The notes under the pieces: model-generated
What the model was told of the DNA's origin: nothing
The model's database searches: none
Seen by the model: the letters and a program-made list of their open reading frames with translations, nothing else
Source: Balaenoptera acutorostrata
Taxonomy: Eukaryota > Chordata > Mammalia > Artiodactyla > Balaenopteridae
Assembly (NCBI RefSeq): GCF_949987535.1
Contig: NC_080078.1
Location: 31,206,942-31,270,941 of the forward strand
Direction of reading: 5' to 3'
Length of the DNA: 64,000 nucleotides
Part shown: positions 21,115-31,870 of the stretch, piece by piece
How the letters are laid out: the number at the start of each line of letters is the position of its first letter
Position numbering within the stretch: the stretch's first letter is position 1
Position numbers and translations under genes: made by a program

Positions 21115-21420
21115 TTTTTTTTTTTAAATTTATTTTTGGCTGCGTTGGGTCTTTGTTGCCGTGCATGGTCTTTCTCTAGTTATGGCGAGCGGGGGCTACT
21201 CTTCGTTGCAGTGCGCGGACTTCTCATTGCGGTGGCTTCTCGTTGCAGAGCACGGGCTCTAGGTGCATGGGCTTCAGTAGTTGTGGCACGTGGGCTCAGT
21301 AGTTGTGGCTCACAGGCTTAGCTGCTCCACGACATGTGGAATCTTCCCGGACCAGGGCTCGAACCCGTGTCCCCTGCATTGGCAGGTGGATTCTTAACCA
21401 CTGCGCCACCAGGGAAGCCC
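21115..21420 (-). mobile_element. CHR SINE, longer subtype
   Basis: tRNA-derived SINE in reverse: head reads GGGCTTCCCTGGTGGCGCAG on the minus strand, with B-box-like GGTTCGAGCCC (21355-21365 on plus) and a T-rich tail at left. Flanked by CAGAGCCCTCCTTTTT at about 21099 and 21420, the target-site duplication. Contains the extra CTTCAGTAGTTGTGGCAC block absent from the shorter subtype. Confidence 0.95.
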
Positions 21421-21435
21421 AGAGCCCTCCTTTTT

Positions 21436-21879
21436 GACCCCTCCCATCCTCTCTTCCTACCACCACCCCCCACCCCGACCCAGGCACTTCCCTTCCTTCC
21501 GGAGAGCCAGGCTTCAGAGAGGAGATGCATGGGGGCGCCCCCTCTCTGGCCAGCCCCTCCCAGACTTCACGCAGATGGGGGTTAACGTCAATGTCCCAGC
21601 CACGGCTGGGATATTTGACAGGGACAGCCTGGTGTTGTCATTTGCTTTCCTTGCACAGACAGTGGCCTGACTTACTACAGCTTTGGTCAAAGTGCACAGT
21701 GAAAGCGGGGCCTCAGAGGTGGGGGCCTGGACTCCCACTCAGCCTCTTCATCGGGCTGTTCTTGCCCCAGCTCAGCTCCGCTTTACTCGTGGCTGTAGTC
21801 TCCAGCCATGAGCCATTTTCTCTCAGACCCTGGACTGGCCATTCCCAATGGACCCAAAAGAGGGTCTGAGGTCAGCCTA
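21436..21879. other. Unique, GC-richer sequence
   Basis: Overlapping frames of 63-114 codons on both strands, no recognisable product. No repeat recognised. Confidence 0.45.
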
Positions 21880-22085
21880 GTGGAGAGATACATGCACTGG
21901 CTTAGGAATCAGTCCCAGCTCAGGTGTGTGGCCTTGGACATGTGACTTCCCACCTTCATGCCACCATATTGGAAAATGGAGTTCTACAAGCAGGGGTGAT
22001 TCCTGGGGTGATTGTGAGGATTGAAGGAGATGTTTATAAAGCACATGGCTTGGCCCTTGGCAAATGTTTGACCTAATCTTTGAAC
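21880..22085 (+). repeat. MIR SINE
   Basis: GCTTAGGAATCAGTCCCAGC, GTGTGGCCTTGGACATGTGA and GGTGATTGTGAGGATTGAAG span MIR head to 3' core. Confidence 0.75.
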
Positions 22086-22192
22086 ATCTATTACCAGTTT
22101 GGGATACATCTTTTCAAATAATACTTCTTTTATACAAATATATATATGCTTGTGTGTTTTCCCTCTTTTTTTATATAAAAACTATATGTATA

Positions 22193-23505
22193 TATTAGAG
22201 ATTAATCCTTTGCCAGTTGCTTTGTTTGCAAATATTTTCTCCCATTCTGAGGGTTGTCTTTTCATTTTGTTTATGGTTTCCTTTGCTGTGCAAAAGCTTT
22301 TAAGTTTCATTAGGTCCCATTTGTTTATTTTTGTTTTAATTTCCATTTCTCTAGGAGCTGGGTCAAAAAGGATCTTGCTGTGATTTATGTCATAGAGTGT
22401 TCTGCCTATGTTTTCCTCTAAGTGTTTTATAGTGTCTGGCCTTACATTTAGGTCTTTAATCCACTTTGAGTTTATTTTTGTATATGGTGTTAGGAACTGT
22501 TCTAATTTCATTCTTTTACATGTTAACTGTCCAGTTTTCCCAGCACCACTTACTGAAGATGCTGCCTTTTCTCCATTGTATATTCTTGCCTCCTTTGTCA
22601 AAGATAAGGTGTATGTGTGTGGGTTTATCTCTGGGCTTTCTATCCTGTTCCATTGATCTATATTTCTGTTTTTGTGCCAGTACCATAGTGTCTTTATTTC
22701 TGTAGATTTGGAGTATAGTATGAAGTCAGGGAGCCTGATTCCTCCAGCTCCATTTTTCTTTCTCAAGATTGCTTTGGCTATTCAGGGTCTTTTGTGTTTC
22801 CATACAAATTGTGAAAATTTTTGTTCTGGTTCTGTGAAAAATGCCATTAGTAGTTTGATAGGGATTGCACTGAATCTGTAGATTGCTTTGGGCAGTATAG
22901 TCATTTTCACAATGTTGATTCTTCCAATCCAAGAACATGGTATATCTCTCCATCTGTTTGTATCGTCGTTGATTTCTTTCATCAGTGTCATTTGTAGCGA
23001 GGTGGATGGACCTAGAGTCTGTCATACAGAGTGAAGTAAGTCAGAAAGAGAAAAACAAATACCATATGCTAACATATACGTATGGAATCTAAAAAAAAAA
23101 AAAGGTTCTGATGAACCTAGAGGCAGGACAGGAATAAAGACGCAGACGTAGAGAATGGACTTGACACGGGTTGGGGGTGGTGGAGGGGAGAAGGGTAAGC
23201 TGGGATGAAATTAGGGAGTAGCATTGACATAAATACACTACCAAATGTAAAGTAGATAGCTAGTGAGAAGCAGCTGCATAGCACAGGGAGATCAGCTCAG
23301 TGCTTTGTGACCACCTAGAGGGGTGGGATAGGGAGGATGGGAGGGAGACGCAAGAGGGAGGGGATATAGGGATATATGTATGCATATAGCTGATTCACTT
23401 TGTTGTACAGCAGAAACTAACACAACATTGTAAAGCAATTATACTCCAATAAAGATGTAAAATAAATAAGTAAATAAATAAATGCCCCACGGTTAAAAAA
23501 AAATA
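22193..23505 (+). pseudogene. Twin-primed L1 with inverted ORF2 segment
   Basis: 22193-22990 is L1 ORF2 C-terminal sequence on the minus strand (recognisable INSKWIKDLNVRPDT and [15 protein letters not shown] segments, with frameshifts). 22991-23490 is the ORF2 end and 3' UTR on the plus strand, finishing TTGTAAAGCAATTATACTCC and AATAAAGATG plus an A-rich tail. Flanks share AAACTATATGTATA at 22179-22192 and 23506-23519. The 5'-most L1 sequence lies at the junction, as expected from twin priming; a few hundred bases of L1 between the two segments are missing. Confidence 0.92.
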
Positions 23506-23519
23506 AACTATATGTATAA

Positions 23520-23870
23520 TACTAATGTATATATACATATACATAACACACAGAATTTATCATTCTGCAAATTACTTTTGTTTACATAAAAATATCAGGC
23601 TTCTATTTCACCCAGGGACATCTTCAGCATCTTTCCATGCTTGCCCGTGAATATCTCCTTCATTCTTACCCTGATGTCCAGTATTCCGTAAAGTGGAACC
23701 CCATAAGGTGTTGATGGACATTTACGTTGTCTTTGAGTTTTTACTGTCATAAACAGTGTAGCTATTAGCATCTTCACACATGCTTTCTTATGCATATGTG
23801 TGAGGATTTCTCCAGAACAGGTCTCAAACAATGAGGCATGCGTGGAGGATTTAGACTGCCCTGCCCACAT
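23520..23870 (-). repeat. Old L1 (L1ME-like), reverse
   Basis: AATTTATCATTCTGCAAATT, AAACAGTGTAGCTATTAGCA and TGTGTGAGGATTTCTCCAGA resemble a reversed old L1 3' region; part may continue left of the twin-primed L1. A 96-codon frame here is a shadow. Confidence 0.5.
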
Positions 23871-24504
23871 TTGAATGTAGATCATATTTGTTCTTAGTAT
23901 ATAAAAAACTGAATCAGATACTGTGATATTTGTGATTAAAGTATCTTTTCTTGTTTTTTACTTCTCGGTGTATTATTTATTATTATTAATTGCATAATTT
24001 GTAATTGTATATACTATAGAGCTCCTATAACCTACTAGTGTAGGAAAATTTCCTAATTACATTTTAATTCCACATCTTGAAATATAGATTCACAGGAAAT
24101 AGAAAAAAAAAAAGTACAGGGATGTCCCATGTACCCTTCACCCAGTTTCTCCCAATAATAGCATTTTGTATAATTCTAGTACCATAGCAAAACCAAGAAA
24201 TTGACATCGATACAATCCTCGGAGCTTATTCAGAACTTACCAGTGTTATATACACTCATTTGTGTATGTGTGGTGTGTGTTTCTACGTAATTTTAACACA
24301 TGTATAGATTTGTTGAATTACCACCAATCAAAATACAGCACTGTTCCATCACCGGGCTCCTTGGTGCTACCTTTTTCTAGCCACACCCACCTCTTTCCCA
24401 CCATATCCCTAACACCTGGCGACCCCTAATTCGTTCTCCAACTGTATAATTTTGTCGTTTCAATAATGTTATATAAGTTCAACCATACAGTATGTAATCT
24501 TTTT

Positions 24505-24562
24505 TAAAATTGAAGTATAGTTGATTTTCAATGTTTTAGGTGTATAGCAAAGTGATTCAGTT

Positions 24563-24613
<51 letters not shown>

Positions 24614-25130
24614 CTTTTTCAGATTCTTTTTCACTATAGGTTATTACAAGATATTGACAGTAGGTCCTTGTTGTTTATCTATTTTATACATAGTAGTGTG
24701 TATCTGTTAATCCCAAATTCCTTATTTACACCCCCCTTCCCCCTTTTGGTAACCAGAAGTTTGTTTTCTATGTCTGTGAGTCTGTTTCTGTTTTGTAAAT
24801 AAATTCATTTGTATCATTTTTTTAGATTCCACATATAAGTGATATCATAGGATGTTTGTCTTTCTCTTTCTGACTTTCTTTACTTAGTCTGATAATCTCT
24901 AGGTCCATCCATGTTGCTGCAAATGGCGTTATTTCATTCTATTTTATGTCTGAGTAATATTCCACGTAATAATATACCACACCTTCTGTATCCATTCATC
25001 TGTCAATGGACACTTAAGTTGCTTCCATGTCTTGGCTATTGTAAATAATGCTGCTATGGACATAGGGGTGCATGTATCTTTTCGAATTAGAGTTTTCATC
25101 TTTTCCAGATATATGCCCAGATGTGGGATT
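24505..25130 (-). mobile_element. Younger L1 3' end nested in L1M, reverse
   Basis: Tail TTTTTTAAAATTGAAGTATA, then AGCAAAGTGATTCAGTTATA, a (TA)n tract at about 24560-24610, and TCTAGGTCCATCCATGTTGC. Flanks CAGTATGTAATCTTTT (about 24488) and CAGCATGTAACCTTTT (25131) form a target-site duplication with two differences. Confidence 0.9.
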
Positions 25131-25682
25131 CAGCATGTAACCTTTTGAGACTGGCTTTTTAAAGTCAGCATATTTCTCTTAAGATCCATTCAATTTGTTG
25201 CATGTAACAATAGGTTATTCCTTTTTATTGCTGCATGGTATTCCATAGTATGGATGTTACAGTTTGTTTAAGCAGTCACCCATCAAAGGATATTTGAGTT
25301 TTTTCCAGTTTGGAGCTAATATAAATAAAGCTTCTATGAACATTCATATACAGGTTTTTATATAGACATAGAATATCATTTCTCTGAAATGACTGCCCAT
25401 AAGACAATTGCAGGGCTGTATGGTAAATGTACATTTCGTTTATAAGAAGTTGTCAACTATTTTCCAGAGCGGCTGTTCCATTTTACATTCCCACCAGCAA
25501 TACATGAGTGATCTGGTTTCTTCACATCCTCACCAGCATTTGGTGTTGTCACTATTTTTTATTTTAGCTATTCTGTTAGGTGAGTAGTAAAATCTCATTA
25601 TGGTTTTAATTTGCATTTCCCTACTAGCTAATGATGTTAAGCATCTTTTCATGTGCATATTTGCCATCTGTATATCCTTTTT

Positions 25683-25974
25683 TTAAAAAATTTTTACTGA
25701 TTTATTTATTTATGGCTGTGTTGGGTCTTCGTTTCTGTGCGAGGGCTTTCTCTAGTTGCGGCAAGCGGGGGCCACTCTTCATCGCGGCGCACGGGCATCT
25801 CACTATCGAGGCCTCTCTTGTTGCGGAGCACAGGCTCCAGACGCACAGGCTCAGTAATTGTGGCTCACGGGCCTAGTCGCTCCGCGGCATGTGGGATCTT
25901 CCCAGACCAGGGCTCGAACCCGTGTCCCCTGCATTGGCAGGCAGATTCTCAACCACTGCGCCACCAGGGAAGCC
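25683..25974 (-). mobile_element. CHR SINE, shorter subtype, nested in L1M
   Basis: Reversed SINE with GGTTCGAGCCC B box and GTGGCGCAGTGGTTGAGA-type head. Flanked by CTGTATATCCTTTTT at about 25668-25682 and 25975-25989. Carries the CAGACGCACAGGCTCAGTAA block and lacks the CTTCAGTAGTTGTGGCAC block. Confidence 0.95.
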
Positions 25975-26060
25975 CTGTATATCCTTTTTAATGAAGTGTC
26001 TTTTGCCCATTTTCTAATTGGATTTGTTTCTTTACTGTTGAGTTTAGAGAGTCCTTAACA

Positions 26061-26494
26061 AAAGTTTCTCTCTTTAACATTCATTTTGGAATACCAGATG
26101 TGCTAAATAAGAATTCTGGTCAGATGGACGCTGCCTATGGAAATGGGTAAAGACCCATTGAGCCTCATTTGCAGAATTATCATGCTTCCCAGGGATGTGT
26201 AGTTCAGCCTCACGATCTCTCTTATATCCTATTTTAAACCAACAATGGACTCATTGCGGGTATGCATTAAAAATATCTGATTGACAAAAAAAACTTTTTA
26301 ACTACAATGGCCAAAATTCTCTGGTGACCAGTGCACTGCTGAGTGGTCAGCCATCTGGTGACTGAGCAGTAAGTAACCCATCTGTTCTTCACTAGCTTCC
26401 ATGCAAGGCCACCTGATGTGCACTAGAAGACTCCCATACATCTCCCTTTTTAAAAAGAAGGAAAACTATTTCTACATATTGCCAATATTTGAAA
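26061..26494. other. Unique, repeat-poor sequence
   Basis: No repeat or gene recognised. Includes ATTTGCAGAATTATCATG near 26167, the kind of AT-rich text seen in conserved noncoding DNA, but conservation cannot be judged here. Confidence 0.45.
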
Positions 26495-26590
26495 TCTGTT
26501 ATGGTCAAAAGCATAGGCTCTAGAATCAGACAGCTTAGGATCAAACCCTAGCTTCGCTGCTTAGTAGTGGTATTAGGTCTACTCAGTACA
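26495..26590 (+). repeat. MIR SINE head
   Basis: AAAGCATAGGCTCTAGAATC, AGACAGCTTAGGATCAAACC and CTAGCTTCGCTGCTTAGTAG are the MIR tRNA-related head. Confidence 0.75.
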
Positions 26591-26854
26591 GTTGTGCAGG
26601 TTGTGCACTGCACACATGCATTCAGATGAGGAGGTGAGTGAGTGGGGGCTGAAATCCAGATTGCCCTGTATTTGTCAAGCTGGCTTGGGGTTGACACCAT
26701 CTGGATCAAGGGGCTGCTTCTTTCTATGTAAAGATGCTAACCACTTGCCAAGCTGTACACTGGTTGAGCTGTATCTGCCCAAAAGGGCATCTTGTTCTAA
26801 TTCAGAAGAGGGTGCCTTTTCCTGATTTGCCTATAGACTAGTAAGGCTAGCAGA

Positions 26855-27062
26855 GGCACTGTACTGTGTTACCTTGGACAAGTCACTTAACCTCTCTGGG
26901 CCTCAGTTTTCATGTCTTTGAAATGTGGGTAATAATAGCGCCTTTCTCAAAGAATTGTTGCAGGGATTAAGTGGGTGAATTCCTATAAAGGGCTAGACAT
27001 AGCATCTGGTGTATGATAACTGCTCAACAAAACTTTAGTCATTGTCATTAGTATTACTATCA
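26855..27062 (+). repeat. MIR SINE, core to 3' end
   Basis: GTTACCTTGGACAAGTCACT, TAACCTCTCTGGGCCTCAGT and ATAACTGCTCAACAAAACTT are in MIR order. Confidence 0.85.
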
Positions 27063-27519
27063 TTTACCGGTATAGATGAACTGGATCACCTGTGAGCCAG
27101 TTTGCAAAGCATCAATTGGAAAATGTCAGTCCCGTGCACTGCACAGGATTGGGACAATATGGCTCTTTATTAAGCAGCAGCGCTTCTGATTTACAGTTGC
27201 AAAATGCTTCAAGGTTCAGAATGGTCTCCTGATGCAGGGGCTGGGGAGATGAATCGATAAGGAGAGTCTGGCGGCATGTCCTTGGTCCTGGAGCCCGGCC
27301 AGCCTGGCTTTGAGGGCCAGACCCCCAGGCCTAGGCTCTCTCCTGCTAGCCTCTTGTGATTCTTCCTCAAACAGTTTTTTTCTATTTCCTGAAAGATGGA
27401 AAGTTTTCATTTCTTTTCCTTGAGAAAATCCCCACTGTACTCTGCGAATATTTTCTCTCCCAGAAAAATATCCAGAGTATCTGAAAGGGACTTCAGGGGG
27501 CGGCTTGTCCGTTTGTTTC
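27063..27519. other. Unique sequence
   Basis: No repeat recognised. A 109-codon minus frame (27216-27545) and an 89-codon plus frame overlap; neither is recognisable. Confidence 0.5.
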
Positions 27520-27665
27520 CAAGCTCCAGAGGTTGGAAGCATCACGTGGGAAGCATATTAAAAATAACAGGTCCTCGGACCTCGTTTCTGGAGATTCTGA
27601 TTCAGTGCTGCTGGAGTGAGGCCCAGGTAGTTTTCTTTTTAACTAGTCCTTTCAGGTGTTTCTAA
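27520..27665 (+). repeat. MER5A hAT fragment
   Basis: AAGCATCACGTGGGAAGCAT, TCTGGAGATTCTGATTCAGT and TGGAGTGAGGCCCAGGTAGT follow MER5A. Confidence 0.65.
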
Positions 27666-27667
27666 TG

Positions 27668-27765
27668 TTTACTCAACCCCTCTAAAGCTCAGAGAGGGAT
27701 GTGACTGGCTCAAGGTCACACAGCAATGAGCAGCAGAGCCAAGACTAAACCACAGGCTTTATTTG
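27668..27765 (-). repeat. MIR fragment, reverse
   Basis: AGCTCAGAGAGGGATGTGAC and TGGCTCAAGGTCACACAGCA are reversed MIR core. Confidence 0.75.
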
Positions 27766-28398
27766 GTGCCATTTCCCAACAGGCACTGCTTCTCTATGGC
27801 TTTTTCCCTCTTCTCCACACTCTCATCAACTTTTTATTTCCTGATGTTGAACAGCAAATCCTCTTAGTGGCTTTGCCATTGTAAAGACCTGTAAGCGAGC
27901 TTCGGGGCCTCAATTGGATGGCCTTGGATGCTTTAATGTACACCCGTCACCTCCAACCTGCAATACAACTTGCGGGCTCAGGGTTGCTTCCTCAAAGGTC
28001 ATAAGATCTCTGGATTTAAGGGCAGGAGACTCATCCCTTCCTAACTGGGGATTAGCAGCAAAATTGCCGAAGACAAAGACATTTGCATCTATCTGGGGCA
28101 CGGCAAAAAGAGCAGGACAAAATGGAGAATCTCCGTGCTTCTAGACTACACTAGGAGGTGAAGGAGGGTCTTGGGAAGAGGGGACTGAGAGGGGTTATCT
28201 GGGAGGCTTATCTGGTGGACAGCCCATCGGCCATCCAGCCACTTCATGTGACATTCGGTGCATGAAATATTAACTGAAGGGGGGCGGGTATCAGTTACCG
28301 TGCTAAGCCCTGGCTGGGACTGACTCTGACTATGAGAAAAAGAGAAAGCGATTAGTCTTTGTGCAAAGATGACAAAACCTTTCTAAAGCCAGATAACA
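27766..28398. other. Unique sequence
   Basis: No repeat recognised up to the CHR SINE. Overlapping short frames at 27910-28144 on both strands lack features. Confidence 0.5.
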
Positions 28399-28523
28399 GG
28401 GACTTCCCTGGCGGTCCAGTGGTTAAGACTCCACGCTTCCTCTGCAGGGGGTGCAGGTTCGATCCCTGGTTGGGGGAACTAAGACCCCACATGCCGCTCA
28501 GTGCGGCAAAAATAATAAACAAA
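28399..28523 (+). mobile_element. CHR SINE, short form
   Basis: Head GGGACTTCCCTGGCGGTCCA, B-box-like GGTTCGATCCCTGG and GGGGGAACTAAGACCCCACA, ending in an A-rich tail. Flanked by TAAAGCCAGATAACA (28384-28398) and TAAAGACAGATAACA (28524-28538). It is the only plus-strand CHR copy here and is under half the length of the others. Confidence 0.93.
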
Positions 28524-28544
28524 TAAAGACAGATAACACATTCA

Positions 28545-28745
28545 TCTTGGAAAATGCATGTGCAAATTGCACATGGATATAGACACACTTGTGTGGACGA
28601 AAGCAAACACATGGATCTGCACACCAAGCGCACACACATTCACACTGAGACGGGCAGGGGTGGACATGTGCACGCACGAGACACACGCCTGCAGGACCAC
28701 AAGTGTAGTTACACACGTACCACATATGTACAAATGTGCTTAAGA
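28545..28745. repeat. CA-rich low-complexity stretch
   Basis: Many ACACA, CACAC and GTGTG words interrupted by unique bases. It yields artefactual histidine/threonine-rich frames on plus and cysteine/valine-rich frames on minus. Confidence 0.7.
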
Positions 28746-28779
28746 CGTGCCGTCGTGCACTGAATTCTCATTTCCACCA

Positions 28780-28900
28780 CCGAACTGTGAGTTTCTTCAG
28801 GTGGAAACAGTGTCTTATGCATCTCAGTAGCACCAAGGCTCAGGACAGAGATGGGAATAGAAGAGACATTCAGCAAAGTTTTATTCAACTTTACTGAACA
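28780..28900 (+). repeat. L2 3'-end-like fragment
   Basis: AACTGTGAGTTTCTTCAGGT, GGAAACAGTGTCTTATGCAT and CTCAGTAGCACCAAGGC resemble the L2 terminal block. Confidence 0.5.
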
Positions 28901-29329
28901 CAGACCCACACACTTGAACCTGAGCTAAAACCGTCCTCCCATGGATACACCACTGAGTACAGATGTGCGTTCGCTCAGAGATTTTTTTTCACCGCCTCAG
29001 CGGAAATCAGGCCTAACTGTGGATCTAAATATCGAAGTAAAATCGGATTGCCTCCCTTGCAGTCCTATTTGAGGAACAGACAGAATGCTCCCACGGCTCC
29101 GAAGCCGACAGCCAAGAAGGGAAAAGTCTACAACGGCTACTGGGTCTGCAGCCGGTGTGGGACTCCAGCCCACCCATAGGGGTACTCAGCTGCCCTCCCG
29201 ATCCAGCATTTATTTCTTTTTATTGGAGACCCTGTCAGATCCCTAAGCCCCTCCAAGCTTTCCCGAATACTTTTTTGTCAGAGTCAGCCCTTTCTGGTCT
29301 GTACAGGGGATATGGAAGTTTAGTTCCTG
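28901..29329. other. Unique sequence with a long start-less open frame
   Basis: A plus frame is open from 28898 to the stop at 29177-29179, with no in-frame ATG seen. A plausible acceptor CCTCCCTTGCAG ends at 29062. The last codons read KVYNGYWVCSRCGTPAHP, with two cysteines in CxxC spacing. Not recognised; the left end overlaps an L2-like fragment, so coding is unlikely. Confidence 0.3.
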
Positions 29330-29765
29330 TATTAGTTTCTTGAGGCTGCTGTAACAAATGACCACGAAAGAGTGACTTAAAACAACAGGAAATTTGTTTT
29401 CTCACAGTTCTGGAAACCAGAAGTCCAAAGTTAAGGTGTCAGCAGGGCCTCCTCCAGGGGCTCTAGGGGAGAATCCATTTCTTGCCTTTCCAGCTTCTGG
29501 TAGCTGCCAGCGTCAGTTGCTTGTAGCTGCATCGCTCTAATCTCTACCTCCATGGCCAGATCACCTCTTCTGTCTGTCAAATCTCCCTCACTCTCGTAAA
29601 GACACTTGTCATAGAATTTAGGGACCACCCAGAAAATTCAAAATAAGCTTAATTCATTTACATCTACAAAAACCCTTTTTCCAAATAAGGTCACATTCAT
29701 AGGTTCCAGGGATTAGGACGTATTTGAGCAGGGAGAGGGGTACCACTCAGCCCACTGCAGTTCCT
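29330..29765 (-). mobile_element. MLT1-like MaLR LTR, reverse
   Basis: TGTATTAGTTTCTTGAGGCT, TTCTCACAGTTCTGGAAACC, GCCTTTCCAGCTTCTGGTAG, AATAAGGTCACATTCATAGG and CTCAGCCCACTGCA give full reversed LTR order. Related to the copy at 10345-10817. Confidence 0.78.
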
Positions 29766-30814
29766 ACAGTCACTAAGCTGGTAAACTAACAGGAAAATCT
29801 CCTCCATTTCAACTTTTTGGGTGGGAGTTTTTTCTCAAAAAACCAGGGCATCTAAGACTTTTTAAGGAAATGCAGATTCAACCCTTTCGTGCACTGGCTT
29901 ACATCATGTAGGACTATCTTAGACAGTACCGATTGGTTACTAAGCTACTCATCCCAGAAAGATTTTAGTTTAAAAAAAAATACTTTCAAATCCACTACCG
30001 TCCTGAGCAGAGAGTGTGCCTATGTTACTATGTCCCCCACTCTCTAGGATGGTCGACCAGAATGGCACTAGTAAGTGTATCCCATCCCATCCAGAGAAGT
30101 TGGTCCCTCTTTTGACCAACGAGCTTTAGCGAGCCTTAATTTGAGCACAACTCAGTCTGTTCATTCCAGTATGGATGAAACTTCTGCCATGATCCCTCCT
30201 ATGGTCAACACTTTTGACCCAAAAAGGCTGGAGTAGCCACTGATGAGTCCGGGAGGAGTTCCATGCTAGATGTGATACTGTGAGTTTGACAGTGGCTTGA
30301 GGCGAATGGGTATTTTCAAAGAACTGGTCCAGGAAGAAAGGGGAAAGATGGACAGTTCTTAGAATTCAGTGGAGACCCTCTGGAATTATAATTAGCCTCT
30401 AGGCACCACTCACCCCAGAAGAAGTGGCCGACCGGCCATGCATGACCGGTGGCTGGAGGAGGCTCTGGCCCGAAGCACACCATAGCTTGGGGAGTTTGAG
30501 GAGAACCAACAGGGATTGCCAATGTGCTGTTTGGAAACTCACCTTCATGGGGACTTCAGAATCCCCTGGGAAGAGGAAAGAGAGAGAGCGAGAGAGAGAG
30601 GAAGTTAGGCAGGAGGGACAGGGAGAGGGAGAAAGTTTCCAAAACTGGCACCCCAAAGATTCTGTCCCAGTTGATCTGGGGTGACACCTGGAAGGTCTAC
30701 CTTTAAAAAAAAGCAAACAAAACCCAAATATCCTCCTGTCCTCAGGTGCTTTGACCCAGAGCCTTGTTCAGGAGCCACTGCCTCAAGGAAGCCACCTTCA
30801 TGAACAGATAAGAA
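29766..30814. other. Unique sequence with a GA-rich patch
   Basis: No repeat recognised for about 1 kb except a GA-rich tract at about 30560-30630. Frames of 60-105 codons on both strands in 30316-30826 run through it and are not credible. Confidence 0.5.
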
Positions 30815-30950
30815 CTGTTGGTGCAATGCATTGCTTTTCTGTCCCTCAAATTTCTTAAGGGCAAGGTCAAGTCTTATTCATATTTGAACCCTTCATTGAC
30901 AACACAGTGACTTTCACATAATGAGTCAATAAAATCGTTGAAATTGTAGA
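30815..30950 (+). repeat. L2 3' end
   Basis: AATTTCTTAAGGGCAAGGTC, AAGTCTTATTCATATTTGAA and CATAATGAGTCAATAAAATC follow the L2 terminal block. Confidence 0.65.
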
Positions 30951-31044
30951 TGTAAGTGATACATGTTCCAATATGTTTGGTGATAATTTCCTGAGTGACT
31001 TGGCCACCTCCTAGCCTTGCTTCACAGAGAAGCAGTCACAGCAG

Positions 31045-31285
31045 TGGTTAAGGAAGAAGAATCCGGAAGGAAGCAGCTTTGGTCAAATCTCCACCCTGAC
31101 TGTTACCCTACGACTTTAGACAATCCGCTTTACTTCTCTAAGCCTCAGTTTCTTCATCTGTTAAATGGGAATAATAATAGTACCTACCACTTAGAGTTGT
31201 TGGGAGGAATCCATGGGCACAGCCCAGTGCCCAGCACCTTAGTAATCACTCCATAATTGTTGGCCGTTAGTATTATAATTATTGC
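31045..31285 (+). repeat. MIR SINE, near full length
   Basis: AAGCCTCAGTTTCTTCATCT, GTTAAATGGGAATAATAATA, GTACCTACCACTTAGAGTTG and CACCTTAGTAATCACTCCAT. Confidence 0.88.
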
Positions 31286-31309
31286 TAATTTAAATAAATT
31301 AAAACAGGT

Positions 31310-31805
31310 ATGCACTGTCCATTATCCTCATGGTTAAGAAGTCCTTCACCATTGCATGGCAGACCCTTCTCAAGAGATTCCTCTCTGGCTACTTTGTCCC
31401 TCACCCCTGACCTTCTGGAAATTGCTAATTGTCCCCCAACGCTTAGACTGCTCCTTGATGTTCTGGACTGTGCATAATACTGACCTCGCTGCTCGGAACG
31501 CCCTCCTCTCACTGTCACCCCAGTTCTCATCTACCTAGTCATCTTCTACTCCGCTTTCAAATGGCAATTCAGATGCTCCTTTCCTCCAAGAAGCCTTCCT
31601 TACCTGCTGGTTCTTTCTCTTCTCCGTAGAATTAATAATCCTCTCCTCTTTCTTAGAGATCCACGCTTTATTCTTACTTGTATTTTTAAACATACCACAC
31701 TGCATTGAAATGTGCCCTATCTCATTTGTCTTAGTGTCCCTGAAATTTAGCAGAGGGTCTAGAGTGTCAAGTGCCCAGCCAAAAAAATATCATGAATGAA
31801 TAACC
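31310..31805 (+). repeat. L2 LINE 3' region
   Basis: AATTGTCCCCCAACGCTTAG, CTGCTCGGAACGCCCTCCTC, CTCCAAGAAGCCTTCCTTAC and terminal ATCATGAATGAATAA. Confidence 0.75.
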
Positions 31806-31870
31806 AATCCATGCCAACACGGGCTCTGAATTAGTGGGTTTGGAATTCATGTACTTTTATAGCATACAGT

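Larger units (their letters stand above)
24100..26060 (-). mobile_element. L1M, reverse, split by a younger L1 and a CHR SINE
   Basis: Three co-linear pieces: 24100-24504 (CATGTACCCTTCACCCAGTT, TTTCTAGCCACACCCACCTC), 25131-25682 (TTGCTGCATGGTATTCCATA-like and CATTCCCACCAGCAATACAT) and 25990-26060 (CTTTTGCCCATTTTCTAATT). The breaks are explained by the two nested insertions. Confidence 0.9.

Noticed and set aside
21355..21411. tRNA-like A and B boxes as a tRNA gene
   Set aside because: They belong to the head of a CHR SINE with target duplications and tail; no cloverleaf is expected to be functional.
22182..23025. L1 ORF2 as a possible active reverse transcriptase
   Set aside because: Only the C-terminal part is present, it is inverted, and it carries frameshifts; it cannot encode a working enzyme.
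28545..28745. CA-rich patch as a short direct-repeat array of CRISPR type
   Set aside because: No regular repeat-spacer pattern; it is ordinary low-complexity eukaryotic sequence.
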